64,000 nucleotides of DNA, from the NCBI GenBank assembly GCA_029204225.1, contig CM055104.1, forward strand, positions 23,887,285 through 23,951,284, read 5' to 3'. Positions 22,034 to 34,290 of the stretch are shown piece by piece. Both the position numbers and the translations under genes were made by a program. Position 1 is the first letter of the stretch. Each line of letters opens with the position of its first letter. The notes below the pieces were generated by a model. It made no database searches, was not told the DNA's origin, and saw only the letters and a list, made by a program, of their open reading frames with translations. This stretch comes from Diphasiastrum complanatum (Eukaryota > Streptophyta > Lycopodiopsida > Lycopodiales > Lycopodiaceae).

Positions 22034-22909
22034 CTTCGGAACTGAAAGAGAGCTACCTTAATTTCTGAAGGACAAAAAAGTCTAAAAGACTAATTTACAA
22101 CTGTACAAGAAAAAGGAAAGATGACTTAGCTATTTCTGAGGACTGTACTTCCAAAGAAATTACAAAGAGGAACCCTCTCAGCTCCTTTACCCAAGATTTC
22201 AGACTTGTTGTCCCAGAAAATCCTCGTTTGTGGCTCCAAAATGGTACCAAGATTTTCGGTTTCTTGAGTAGAGTTGCTCACTGCTCTGTTTACAGACGTG
22301 GGGCTCCAAAAAAGGAGGCAAAGGACTCTAAAAAGTATAAAACTTTCTGAAATTGAAAGCTGTCTAACCTCGCTGATCTGATATCATCTGAGTTGGTGCA
22401 AAAAAACAAGTTTGAAGCCAAAAAACTATTCCAAATTCTGGATTTTCAATGACACCCTGCTCGCTGATCTGTGGCAAGAAAATTTGATGCCCAAACCTCT
22501 GAAAATCTTGCAAAACATAAATGGGTTTTGACTCCTTTCTCTTCCTTGTCCAGCGCTGGCCCACTACTTTTTGCCTTGAAATCCGCTCAGACTCACAAAG
22601 ATTTCCCTGGAAAATCAAAAGGTCGCTGATTTCACAGCGATGGATCTACTCGTTGCTTACTACACTAATTCCACTCTGAAATCCGAGAAAGACATCCACA
22701 AAATCAGAGAGGAAAGCTGATCTAACAGCGCTGAAGTTGTACCAGACAATTCTCCTCCAAACTACTGAAAATTCTAACAAATTGAAGGATTTTTAAAGCT
22801 GGTCCTACAACGATTGTCCTCCTCTATTCTTTTCTGAGAATCTGAGAAATATTTCCTATCTTCTGATAGCTTTCTCTACTGCTGCTCCTGAACTCCCTAG
22901 GGTGGAGAT

Positions 22910-22922
22910 GGCTCTGATACCA
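22910..22922 (-). other. Primer-binding site of outer J
   Basis: TGGTATCAGAGCC on the minus strand, one base from the 5' LTR. It is complementary to the 3' end of initiator-Met tRNA as known for plant LTR elements. Confidence 0.9.
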
Positions 22923-22923
22923 G

Positions 22924-23281
22924 TGTAATAGATCCTAACACCACAGTAGCGCAAACAGTAACTGATCCACCCAACATTGCCTACTCCCTGGTATAGAGTA
23001 AGCCCCTCCTAGCCCAGTGTGAGGAATGGTAGCATGCGACTGCCAAGTGTCGGCCACGTGGCACTGACGTGGCCGACTGCACGTCGGAACCCAACTGGGG
23101 GCCCTATCCTGCTGACAGGGTCCCTAGGCTATGTTAGGCCCGCCATGGCTATGGACCGTGTTGGGGCACACTACTCACACTGTCTTGCCATGTTGGTCAT
23201 GTACGCTGGACACGACCGTGACTGTGGTATCTGACCTATCTGTGTTCTCTAGGGTTCGACACTGGTCACGAGCTCGTAACA
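22924..23281 (-). repeat. 5' LTR of outer J
   Basis: 358 bp, TGTAATAGATCC... to ...GAGCTCGTAACA, homologous to the other three J LTRs. The adjacent minus-strand sequence 22922-22910 is TGGTATCAGAGCC, the initiator-Met primer-binding site, one base from the LTR edge. The G-box GCCACGTGGC lies at 23053-23062. Confidence 0.95.
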
Positions 23282-23286
23282 AAGGC

Positions 23287-24559
23287 CATTATGCATCTTC
23301 TTGTATGCCCATTTTCCTTCTAGAATGGCTTGAGAAAGGTGCAAGGCAGTATGCCATAACAAATATCTTTATTTATTGCTGAAAAGTTTAAGATGGCCTT
23401 ATTTATAACATTTATATGAAGTATTATGAATTTAACTGAGCTACATTGTGATTTAACTCAAAAGTAATCGTGTTGGTATGTTTGGTGGATCCAATATTAT
23501 TTTGTGATTTTCACGTACTACAAAGTAATATTTTCATATACTTCAGAGCAACGATTTCTGAAAAAACAAAATTATAGCTTTTTTTACATAGACTTCTGAA
23601 GTTTCGGAATGTGGGGGCCCGGAACAGCGGTCGAGTGCAACTTAGCTAAAAAAACACTATATTCATTATTATGCTTATAGTATACTTTGTGAATATTTTT
23701 CTTCTATAGTTATTATAATCCAGCTTAATGTTTTCGATTGAATGTCCTCTTTTTTGATGTGTATTGAAGTTGTGCTCCCAGCAACCGCAATTTAGAGGAG
23801 AGCAAGTCAAAGCAAACTCACCATTTATTACAATACTAGGCTAATTTATTTTTAAAGCTCTTCATTCATGCCTAATGATATTGTCATTTTGTTATAAACA
23901 AATATACTCACATGACTACCAAGAAGTCAGTGTCTAATGATATTGTTATTTGTGATATCAATACAAATACACTCACAAGACTACCAACATGTCCATGATG
24001 CAAAACTCTTTGCAACAAGAGCATCCACCAATTATGTGATTGCATTGAACATGCTTATCCAACTTATCCTATTTGCAATGAACTAGACCATGATCTCACA
24101 GTGTATATGGGTTTTGCTTATGACATCAAATTAGTTTATTTTAGTTTATCGTAAATGACATTAATGTTATTTCATTGGTAATGTTTTGTGTTCACCATTG
24201 TTTATTTAGCAGCTCATGCTCCTTGCTGTGAGGACCCCTCTATGATTTGTGACCTAGATAAACACAAGAATGAGGCAGATTGTGATCAAGCGATTTTCAT
24301 TTTCGAATAACTCCTATAAAGTTATTACCTCGGTCACTAACAAAAGTACAAACATTGATGTGGACAAATCTTCTACATGTGACATGCTCCTAATCTAGGT
24401 TCATGTTATGCATCCAATGGATGTTTTAAAATCAATGTTTCATGGTTTAATAAATAGGTTGTGATTTAAATGTGTTTACATTGGTCCTTGCTGGTTCAAA
24501 TTGATTTAAACATATTTTTGTTTTGTTTCTTGGCCTTTTGTTATAGCAAAAAGTGTGTT
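23287..24559. other. AT-rich stretch with one short tandem duplication
   Basis: No gene was recognised. At about 23871-23995 a ~63-bp unit (CTAATGATATTGT...ACTCACA.GACTACCAA) occurs twice in tandem with clear divergence. Otherwise it is featureless. Confidence 0.55.
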
Positions 24560-25015
24560 GATTTAGTGCAATCAAGCCCCAAGATGCAATTATAGCTCTA
24601 TCTAGATTATATAATAGATTTCACCATCGATCGTAGACTTAGGAGTGACAAGACACATCAAAAGCAACAAGTCCTAATTCAAAGACCTGAAACTAACATA
24701 TGGTGGAGACAAGGTTGTGCAAGTGAATAGAGACGAGTATTAGATTCATGGCATTTGCACCATACCCATATGATATCCTGATGGGCAGATCAAGGTAATA
24801 GAAAATGTCTTGTATGTTCCATCAAGGAGAAATCGAGGGCATTTGAGTGTTTCAAGAACTTGAAGGCATTGTTAAAAAACCAAACAAATGCCAAGATATG
24901 GGTGTTAAGATCTAATCGATGGGGTGAGTATTGCTCTACTACTTTTATTGATTTTCGCAAAGATCTTGAAATCAAGCAGGTTTCCCATGATCCAATTATG
25001 CTTGAGATTTTAAAA
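24560..25015 (+). pseudogene. Copia ghost (element K): protease and integrase scraps
   Basis: No frame is open for long, but diagnostic copia motifs follow each other in order. A protease start reads IVDLGVTRHIKSNK (usual IVDSGATRHI..). Then comes VIENVLYVPS (the conserved LYVP block). Then there is an integrase-core piece that reads LRSNRWGEYCSTTFIDF where LRSDRGGEY..F would be expected. The gaps between blocks are shorter than normal, so much is deleted. Heavily mutated and old. Confidence 0.7.
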
Positions 25016-27877
25016 AGTTAAATATAGTTTTATTATGTTTCTTTTCTAAGCTTGTTGTAATTTCATCCTCATTTGCATTATTGGGTCCCTTCTTGATCAT
25101 TCAATAATGTTGGGGTAGTAGTTTGGTAGAGAATCCAATAACCATGGGCATAGCTTTGTATTCATAATGGATGTTATTTTCACAAGTCTCTAGTTAAGTG
25201 AGCATGTTAACTCATACACTTCATATAGGAGACTCTCATCAGCATCATATCATGCTCCAAATTGTGTATTGCAACTTAAAAATATCTATGGAAATTAGAT
25301 GTTAATCATTTTTTTTACTCAAAAATATTGATCTGATAGTGGGTGGTTGATTTTCAAGTTATAGTACATTGCAGCATAAAATTCCCATATGTCCTAAGGG
25401 TCCCAGCTCGTCAGCCAAAAGTGACTAGAGTAACTATTCTACAAATGGCCTTAGAATTGACCTAGTAGCAAGTTGTAAAGTTAATAGTTCTTGTAAATCA
25501 GCTTTGTCGTAATGACTATGTACTTTTTGTTTTGAAAATAATAAAAAATTGCTTTTCATGGAAACCAGTTTGTTGTCAAGAAGGTGCCTTAAATCATGAG
25601 TCCCGAAGTCAATAAAACTCTAAACAAAAGTTTGGTGGGCACTAAATTCCCTATGAGGTGACACACAAAAAAAAATAACCAACAAATTTGTGCTGATAAT
25701 GATAGGGCCACCATCCCTATTACGCACTATAGGCATTGTAGGGTGCTCTAGTAGCAACGTTTAGATATGTCAATAGTGACATTTATCAAGACATTTTTCC
25801 TATTGCAATATAAAATAGAAACGTCACTATATGTCCCTTATGTGGTAATCATTTTGTGTGGGAGCTACATGCTGCTAGTGTGTGACACCAATTCTATTGA
25901 GTTTCCATGTTGCTTATAGAATCCAAACTACTTGCATGTGTTGCAATTTGTAAAGATTCAAACAAGTTTTTTCTTTTCACTTTCAACAATCTCATAATGG
26001 AAGTTTGCAAAATACCAAATGAACTAGCAATGAGCGTACTAAATAGCCTGACGAGTGTATCAATCAAGTTGTTGCGACATAACTAGAGGGCACTCCAAAA
26101 CATGAAAGGCCCAAGGGGGAGGAAAGAAGCTACAAAAAATAAATAAAAAATATATTGCTCGAAAATTAGACTAGGTTGAGAAATCTTAGGCATGTAAGGT
26201 TTTTTTATTCATATTATTTTACACTGAGATTGATAATTGGGATCTTACATATTTTTAAAATTCTTTTCATAAATATATCTTATGACAAAATATTTATATT
26301 TTTAACAATTAGAAAATTTTGCCATTGAAGAGCATCTTATGTATAGCATAAATCTCTCTTGAGGGTGTAATACCCTATTACATGCATATTTTTTTGTGAA
26401 TTGTTACTTTTTGATACAAAACACCAATGAACCTACTCAGTTCATGAAGATAACCATTTTATATGAAGAAATATCTAATGGAAGTGGCAATGACAAGGTT
26501 GTTCAATGATACATTGAAGATAAAGACATGTACATAAATAAAACTACAAGAAGGACTATGTCCCGAAGGGCAGTTATGAAACGACATCTTATTAGGAAGG
26601 CTAGCCCCAAGAGCAGAACATTCCAAAAGATTCTTTTATTGCGCTCCATGCAACCGTTCCAACCTTCCACGTGCTTGCCTCTCATTGAAGCAAAGTCGTG
26701 TGACAAGGATGCCACCTAGGAATTGAACACTTGTAATTTTTCTATTGAATGGAATTAGTCAATTAAATTTAACAAGATTCGGCATATCGGTTACTAAAGA
26801 GTTGCACACTTTCCCACTCGTTCCCTATATGTACACCACTTACGTTTCAATACAAACACCGAGTTTTTCAAGAGATCACAAAGAGAGTTTGAGTCTTCAA
26901 GTTTTTCCTGCTCTTTGCTTTCATAAGCTTTCTACTTGCTGAGTTCTTTTGTTTTCAACAGTTGGTAAGCCTCACCTTGTCGGATGTGCTTGTGATCATA
27001 ACTCTAGTCAGACACTCCCTTAGACTTGATACTATCATATGCGAGCAACCGTAAATTCAATGTAAACATCGTCTGAAAACTCATTGGTTATTTGATTGTT
27101 TGTGTGATCGAATAATCGATTGCCTGGAACTTAATTGTGATGTTAACATTCAGAATCAATGTTTCATTATACTGACGTATATCTGGACTTACACATCTTA
27201 AAGTTTGCTCTGTGTGGTTGTGAATCAATACTCTTAAATTTGCATATGGATACTTGTGCAGTTTAAATTAGTAGTCACTCGTTCTTTTGAATGAGCGCAT
27301 TCTGTTGTTGAGGACAGATTGTCGGACTACATTTGGATTGTGCTAGGACATTTTGTATGTTTCTCTAGCTTGGTTTATCTGATGAAACATGACTTGCTTG
27401 TCTGACAAACTTTATTAGGTGCATAGACCGATAGTTCGGTCTGGCCGATAAGTCGGATACACTAATCAACAATGCAACATGTACGATATGAGGATAGTCG
27501 GCATCAATACCTTTTGTTTTTGTATGTTTGAAACCACATCCTAACCGATGATACCGGTCGCCGATACTTCTAAATGTATGTTGACAACCAGCTTTTAATC
27601 CAAGAACATTTAATGACTTAAAAACATCTAAAATCACAATATTAAGCAGTCTCTTTGGGGAACGACAATCTTTTATACTACATATCCTTACATTCAAGAT
27701 AAGTATATCGCGACAAAGGGTAGCCACTTGAAGGTGTCATAAAGGCTTGTTGGGGGGTTTTACCCGATGTAAAGGCTCGACTCTTTTTTATACATTTTTA
27801 TGCATTGCCCTACCAAGGCCATATGTTCGACTCCACTAGGCTACTTAGGCATTAGAATCAAAATCTCATGCCCATGG
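25016..27877. other. Decayed intergenic DNA
   Basis: About 2.9 kb without recognisable coding capacity. The frame at 27365-27727 (minus, 120 codons) and the pair at 26503-26719 match no family I know. A TATA-like CCCTATATGTACACC near 26822 followed by an AC/AA-rich stretch looks like a retroelement R region, but no LTR pair supports it. A B-box-like TGTTCGACTCC occurs near 27825 without a matching tRNA fold. Confidence 0.5.
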
Positions 27878-28349
27878 TGTTATGTCCATGTCCTATATAA
27901 GGGAATTGGAATAATTTCTGACGTGGATAGCTGGTCACTCCAGTTGTATGTGGTTATTAGTTATGTTACGTCATTCCGGACGTGGTCGTATTAAATAATT
28001 AATAATCATATGAGGGCCCAGACCTATAATTGGACATAGGAGCACATGCATAGTGAAGACTACTTTAATGCAAGAATAGGAGGTCAATATCTCAATTTAG
28101 TTTACATGGGGATCCTAGTGAAAATATTCTCTCTCTCTTGAGAAGAATAAGTCCATTGGAAACTCGCCCATCCTCCTATTGTGAATTGTGATTCTTGAGC
28201 CAATTTCTCCTCCCCTCTCTTGTGTTCTTCACTGTGGCTTGGGGGTGGATTGGTTAGGGTATTGACTAGCCTCTCCATATTGGTTGGGTGGTTCATGCTC
28301 CACAGGTGTCCTTTTGGTTTGCATGTGATAGGATTCTTGAAGATCTTCA
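27878..28349 (+). repeat. 5' LTR of gypsy B
   Basis: About 472 bp from TGTTATGTCCATG to ...GATCTTCA. The first 130 bp match the minus strand of 54000-53871 with about 7 differences, and that copy is preceded by a polypurine tract, which confirms the edge. A TATA-like CTATATAAGG lies only ~15 bp into the LTR (27893-27902), unusually close to the edge for a promoter. The right edge is inferred from the CA before the primer site and could instead lie nearer 28366. Confidence 0.85.
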
Positions 28350-28366
28350 CTTGGCGATCGTTATAG

Positions 28367-28378
28367 TGGTATCAGAGC
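28367..28378 (+). other. Primer-binding site of gypsy B
   Basis: TGGTATCAGAGC, the initiator-Met tRNA type, 17 bases after the inferred LTR end. Confidence 0.85.
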
Positions 28379-30174
28379 TTGGATCACATCTACCAGGAGG
28401 TGGAGCTTGGAGAGCTTGGATTTTTGTAGTTTCTTTGGTGTGTCTCTTTGCTTATCTTCCAAGTAGTGGAATTCATATCCAAGAAGGTCGCTTCTCAGAC
28501 CCTTGGTGTACTTTTAGCCTAAAGATCATTATTGTGGATTTGCTCCATGAATTTTGATGGAAATCATAGGTTTTTTGATGAATTTAGTGAATTTTTCACC
28601 TAGAATTGATAGTTTTTGCATGAAATTGATCATAGGATCTGGTGTACTATGTTTTCCAGATTTTACTTGCTGTTTTTTTGTCATTAATGACAGGATTTAA
28701 TGATTGCATGATGTTTGAATAGTCAAAAGGTTGATTAGATAATGATTTTGGACCAAAAATTGGAGTTTTTGGACCATAAATGGGCTATAGAAACTATATT
28801 TGACTAGAATCAGAACTTTTAGTGCTTGCATGCATTGGATTTATAGGGATTTGGATCTGATTGCACTTATTTGTGGATTTCCCCAACAAAGTTTGGTCAA
28901 AATTGGTCAAAAACAAAGGTTTTTTGATGTTTTTTGGACTAATTTTGGGGTAGATCTCAAAATTCTAAGACAAGACTTGGTATGAAAGTTTTCAGAGATG
29001 TAATGAAGCTGTCATGAAGTCTGGTAGGGATTAGACATCATTAGGGGGCTCAAAACGCCAAAAATTAGTGTATTTTTGATGATTTTTGAGCATGAATACC
29101 TCTTAATTTGGGGTCTGAACCTGTTGGTTCTTGTTACAAGCTTAGAGATATGTTGGATTGCCTCTGATTTGAGCCATCATGCATCCAATTTGGATATATT
29201 TGCATTAGACAACAACATATTGAAGTTTTGCTTGTTCAAGGAGGCCAAAAATGCATTTTTTGCATGATCTGAGCTTATGATTGCTTGCTGGACCTATTAG
29301 AAGCTTCTATTTCTCTCTAATTAACCTTAGTAGACTGCTTGTAACCTCTGATCAAAGGCTTATTGGTCTGGGACCAATTTTTGATGATTCCTCTCTCCAA
29401 AAGTGCGCCCTCCTACCTATTTTTTGTGCATTTATATCTCGCACGTGTGAAGCCTAGGTGGCAGAGTGATGTAGCAAGTTCCTTGTAAACCCACTCTCCC
29501 TCTGTATTGTGCTTTACAACGACAAATTTGGTGTCCTGTAGATAAAGTTATTGCCATATGAAGTTTGGCAATTTTTGAGCTAAAATTTGCAAAATTTTGG
29601 AAATGTTCTGATGCATGCATGCTTGTAACTCAGTTTGTAAGTCAGTGTAGTGCATCTCTGTTGATGAAAATATATGGATAGACCTGTATGCATGCTTGAT
29701 GCATGTTGCATGCGTAATCAGTGATTTGATCAGTTGATTTCTTGCATGTAGCTATTTTTGAAAATTTTAGATCAAAAAGCAAATATCCTAGTAACTAGGC
29801 TATTTTTGAATTTTTTTTGTTTTTTCAGAAAAGTCAATGCATGGAAAATTAGATGCATGCAGGATGTTTCGAAATGATCTCAATTTGTGACAGTGCTTGT
29901 GAATTTGTAGAATCGATCTTCTTAATCGATTTTTACAATTGGTCCATTTGTAACAGAATTTGAAAATCCCAGTTTTTCATAAATTTTATGTTTGGTCCTA
30001 TTAAGTTGTTGTTGTTTGAATCAGTCTGATATTGATTCTGCAAAATTTTGGCTTAAATGAGTGAAAGACCTTGCTGAGTAATATCGTCCAATTATGAAGG
30101 TTTTGAACTTTTCACAATCAGTTGATGACTGGATCTCGACTAATTAAGCAAATTTTGAATGTCAGGAAATCAAT
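28379..30174 (+). other. Long 5' leader of gypsy B
   Basis: About 1.8 kb between the primer site and the gag ATG, AT-rich, with repeated phrases such as TTTTTGATG and GCATGCATG. The small frames inside (28800-28985, 29076-29267 and others) look like chance. A leader this long is large for a gypsy element; it could hold packaging signals or old insertions. Confidence 0.6.
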
Positions 30175-30990
30175 ATGGCAGATGATAATGCAAATGCAGC
30201 TCTTGATGATCAGGCGCCAATGCCTACCTATCTGCAAATTTGACAGTCATTAAGCCAAGCGCTTGATGAAATAAACAACAAGAACACTTTACGGGATCAA
30301 CAAATGGAAGTAGTGTTGAATCAAGTGAAAACCTTATCCATGCCGAATTTTGGCTTTCAGCCTTAACCTTTTTTGGGGGAGAAGAAAGAGAAAAAACCTG
30401 AAGTTGTGGATGACTGGTTAAACAAGTGGACCGGTTATTTTAATCTACATGAAAATCCTGAAGAAAAAAAGATTGAGAGTGTTATTCTGTTCTTCCGTGG
30501 AAAAGTTTCGTCGTGGTGGCGTGATCTGCAACCTAAACCTACCACATGGGACGAGTTTATGGAGGTGTTCAGAAAGTCGTTTGTTGTTGTGTACAATTCA
30601 GATTTCTACCAAAGATTTGTGAATTGCAAAATGGGTACTCGGAGTTTGGACTCGTACCTGCAAGATTTTATGGATTTATGGAATAAAGTTCCCTTATTCG
30701 ATGCAAAACTGGCACTGTGGCAGTTTATCCTAGGTCTACCTACAAATTGTCAGAATGAGTGTAAGCGTAATGTGATTCAAACTTTCGATGATGTCGTACG
30801 AGTCGCGAAAGCATATGATTCAACAGTGGTCGCATCTAGGAAGCAATTACAAGCTAATCCATCTGGATCATCTGGACCTAGCTAGAAGAAAGGAAAAAAA
30901 AGAATTCGTGGTAACAAAAAATCTAAGTATTTTGACGAACTAGATCAGCTGCATTTGAGTTTAGACAAAAGAAACGAATTTTGCCTTGAG
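30175..30990 (+). pseudogene. Gypsy B gag
   Basis: It starts at ATG 30175 (MADDNANAALDDQAPMPTYL). One frame runs through to 30885 with stops only at 30241 (TGA), 30364 (TAA) and 30883 (TAG). The capsid domain is clear from about 30380: WLNKWTGYFNLHENPEEKKI, then FFRGKVSSWWRDL and SLDSYLQDFMDLWNKVP, a typical retrotransposon gag core. After the TAG a Lys/Arg-rich tail reaches a wrecked zinc knuckle (EFCLE, stop, KKGVA near 30975). It is relatively well preserved but cannot yield full-length protein without readthrough. Confidence 0.88.
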
Positions 30991-31075
30991 TGAAAGAAAG
31001 GCGTAGCTCAAGTAATTGAGATGCCAGTTAAAGAAATCTTAAGCTGAAAATTAATAAAGTTAATTGTGAGAGCGA

Positions 31076-33385
31076 TTGCCAAATGATTTATTTCGTTCGA
31101 AAGGCACTGTGGATGGACATGAAGTTAGTATTTTAGTGGATAGTGGATCTACTCATAATTTCATTAACTCTAGTCTTGTACATAAACTTGGCCTCAAAAC
31201 TAAAGCCAGCAACCATAGATATCGAGTATATCTAGCTTCAGGTGTGGAGTTGGAGACGTGGGATGTTAAAGTTCCAAGGCTCCCAGTTTGGATCCAAGAT
31301 TATAGAGAGTTAATTGATTTCCATGTTTTAGATTTAGCACATACGGACATAATTCTAGGATACGAGTGGTTATTTAATAAGCATGTTGAGATAAGTTTTG
31401 AGAAGCATGTTCTCTCTTTTCAAGAGGGTAAAGAAATAGTTACATTGTTTGGAGACAATTTTGTACATCCATCTGGGATGAGTTCATTTGCTAATGTGAT
31501 GGAAAATTTTGATTCACAGTATGAAGCTTATTCTTTATTTGCTAAGCCAATTTTGGATTTATCTGAAATGCAACTAAGTAGTTGTGAATTGTCAAAAATT
31601 CTACATTCGGTAGGCTTAGATCAGGAGCAAATTGAGAAGAATATTGTCTGAATTTAAAGATGTATTTCCAGTTGAATTACCTCATGGAATACTGCCGTCC
31701 AAATCGGTAGAACATAAGATAGAGTTAATTCCAAGTAGTCACCCTATCTCTACACAACCTTACAGATCCTCTCAGAAATAAGAGATAGAGATCACCAAGC
31801 AAATTGAAAATTACCTAAACATGGGTCATATTCAGCCAAGTAAGTTGCCTTGGGGTGCTCCCGTTCTTCTTAAATCGAGGAAAGATATAGGCTTCAGGTT
31901 GTGTGTGGACTACAAGGGGCTGAATAAGGTAACTTTAAAAAACAAATATCCTTTGCCTCGTATGGATGATCTGGTAGATCGATTAGGTGGAGCATTGCTG
32001 CCCTGCTGTGGCTCTCTGCCCTTCTCCATCTACGACTCCCTGTCCACGGCCCTGCCTGCATGCCATCAGACTTTCTCCCTTCTGCGATCTGCTGCCAGCG
32101 ACCTACTACATTCTCTTATCTCCATTCCTTCTACCCAATGGCTGTCTGGCCCTACCTAGCCACGCTCCCTGTTGTTAGCCCGTTGCTACCAATCTGGCCC
32201 ACTCTCTCCATCCTGTGATCTACCTACGGTCCTTTCAACCTATGGCCCTGCTTCTCCTTTCCACAAGATCTTGATAGTGGTAGATCGCTGGCACTCCATT
32301 TCACAAAATGATCATGGGCTCCAACAAGTGTCTCCTGCAAAAAACTTGCTGAGGGAGCTCGCTTTACATAAACACTATCAAATCAGAGCTCTTGCAGTTG
32401 TTTCCCAGTACCCATCGATGTCCAGCTTGCCTGCAATTTCTACCCTCTGTCTGAGTGGCCATCCCCTTCCCTACATTTTCTAACCTGAGGTTTTACTCCC
32501 AGACCCTCGCTGCCTAGCGCTACCTATCTACGCTCTATACCCTGCGACCTCTATATCTTAGAACCGGTTATCATCATATTAGGATTCATCTAGATGATGT
32601 GCAAAAGACTGGTTTTCAAATCAGATTCGGTCATTATGAATTTCTCGTGCTTCCTTTTGGGTTGACGAATGCACCAGCTGCGTTCCAGCAGGTGATGAAT
32701 GATCTTTTTCGTCCATATCTTGGGAAGTTTGTGGTTGTATTCTTAGATGATATTCATATCTACAGCAGGACACTTAAGGAGCATTTGAGTGATCTCAAGA
32801 TTGTTTTTGATATTCTCAAGCAAGAGAAACTTTATGCTAAGGAACCTAAATGTGAATTCTTTAAGCATGACTTGTTGTACCTCAGTCATAAGATCACCCA
32901 TAGTGGGTTGGAGATTGACGAGAGTAAGGTCAAGATAGTGCTTGAGTGGTCGATACCGAAGATGGTTAGATAAGTGAAATCTTTTCTTGATTTTAGAGTT
33001 TTCTTTTGTAAGTCAATTGAGGATTATACAAAAGTGGCAGCACCTTTAAATAATTTTACTAAAGGTAGAGTTAACAAAAAGAAAAAGAGAGGTCAACCTA
33101 GTGAGCCTATTGAGTGGAATGATGAATTGAACCAATGCTTTGAGAAACTCAAGCAAATGGTTGCTTTAGCTCCTGTTTTATAGACTGTGAATCCTGATAT
33201 ACCTTACGTCATGAGAAATGACACAAGTGATTTGGCGATAGGGGCAGTTCTTCTACAGGATGATAGGTCGGAAGCGTTTGAAAGCAAGAAACTCACGGGG
33301 CCTCAGTTGCGTTATACAACTGAAGAGAAGGATTTATTTGCTGTGATACATGCACATAAAACTTGGAGGCATTACCTTTATGGTA
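31076..33385 (+). pseudogene. Gypsy B protease-RT-RNase H, interrupted
   Basis: Protease 31076-31651 keeps the catalytic triad (SILVDSGSTHNFIN) and the later block DIILGYEWL. RT begins in another frame near 31650 with a TAA near 31780 (fingers: [32 protein letters not shown]). It is cut at about 31995 by a foreign segment, and resumes near 32560 (LRTGYHHIRIH, LPFGLTNAPAAFQQVMNDLF, catalytic FLDD in VVVFLDDIHIY). Stops occur at 32971 and 33181. RNase H starts near 33187 (NDTSDLAIGAVLLQDD, where the usual Asp-Ala-Ser reads DTS) and is broken at 33385 by copia A2. Confidence 0.92.
31996..32560. other. Foreign C/T-rich insert in the B reverse transcriptase
   Basis: About 560 bp, richer in C than the host element, separates two RT motifs that are normally adjacent (PLPRMDDL...GGAL and LRTGYHH). 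It is full of CCTG, CTGCC and CTACC phrases. Chance frames occur (31987-32178, 32172-32483) but no protein family is recognised. No terminal repeats or TSD could be read, so it may be a small non-LTR or DNA element, a captured genomic piece or filler DNA. Confidence 0.65.
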
Positions 33386-34086
33386 TGTGAAAGTACTGTA
33401 TTTTAGGATCATAAATGGATCTACAAAAGATCCACAAGAGTGATTGGATGCTTGCTTAACAATCTATCAAAAAACTAGATACAAAAAAGTTGATCTAGAT
33501 TGGTAATTTGACAAACAACAAGCATTAACAATCAAAAGCATTGATCAACATTGAAATCCGAGTCCACGCGTGTGTACTACATGCTGTAGTACGGCCTTCA
33601 ACCTGAGAAACAAGTAGAAATTGATTTGGTTTCATTTGTGTCACAAAAACTCAATGTACATAGTGAACTAGCTTGAGATTGCCAATGAGCTCCAAAAATT
33701 TTCTTTCTTCTCACTATGGAGAGAGGGAATACATAGCAAATTCGACTTCCTTCTTAAAGTTAGGTGGATTTCCAGCATGTAATGAGGAAGTTAACTCACT
33801 CTCCTTGACCTAAAATGAAACCCTAGTCTATTTCCTAGAGTCATGCTTGGTAGATAGATAGTTGGTCAAATTTTCACCTTAAATTTAGGTGTAGGTCCTA
33901 TAAAGTAGGGATGACCACCAAATAGACATGACCAACTCTATTGACTTGACCTAACCTACATTAGGATGGGTTTTCCATGTGGCATCATGGCCTCACATGT
34001 GTGGGACCCACTTGTGTACACAATTTACACTATTCTACATGGTTTTTGATCAAGCTAGATTTGCCAATTTTTGGCAATTCTTCACA
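33386..34086 (-). repeat. 3' LTR of copia A2
   Basis: 701 bp, TGTGAAAGTACTG... to ...GGCAATTCTTCACA on the plus strand, followed by CTCCTCCTCAAA, the reverse polypurine tract. It is homologous to 5063-5755 and 2520-3201. Confidence 0.93.
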
Positions 34087-34290
34087 CTCCTCCTCAAATT
34101 TAGCTTGATCTATTTACAACTCTCTTAATAGATGAATGAAAGCTTTTAGAAGTATCTAAAAAGTCCAGCTACAAACAAGGAACTTTAGAGACTCCAATAG
34201 AGAATGATGTCCATGAAGGATCTTTCACCACCTCTTAAAGGATCCCTTACAAGATGTTCCATAAATGTGTCATGTAGCACACTTCAAAAA

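Larger units (their letters stand above)
15092..23281 (-). mobile_element. Ty3/gypsy chromovirus J (outer copy), with exact 5-bp TSD
   Basis: A complete insertion bounded by 358-bp LTRs (15092-15449 and 22924-23281) and flanked by identical AAGGC (15087-15091 and 23282-23286). Minus-strand order is 5' LTR, primer-binding site (22910-22922), gag (22033 to about 20950), a foreign ~1-kb region with a foldback, a fragment of RNase H, integrase with chromodomain-like end, polypurine tract, 3' LTR. Protease and RT are absent. A second J copy (16521-19363) sits inside its integrase. By eye the two outer LTRs differ at about 25 positions (near 7%), so the insertion is old. Confidence 0.95.
27878..33385 (+). 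mobile_element. Ty3/gypsy element B, 5' part
   Basis: 5' LTR 27878-28349, primer-binding site 28367-28378, a long leader, gag from 30175, protease 31076, RT and RNase H to 33385. RNase H is interrupted there by copia A2 and continues in frame at 57718-57920. The integrase end and a 3' LTR piece of the same family lie inverted at 54838-53871. The RT is split by a foreign 560-bp segment. The 5' flank CATGG (27873-27877) would be one TSD copy; its partner is lost. Confidence 0.9.

Noticed and set aside
27365-27727. 120-codon minus-strand frame
   Set aside because: No recognised motif, AT-rich context, no conserved neighbour; treated as chance.
27790-27845. B-box-like TGTTCGACTCC, possible tRNA or SINE
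   Set aside because: No A box at the right distance and no cloverleaf pairing.
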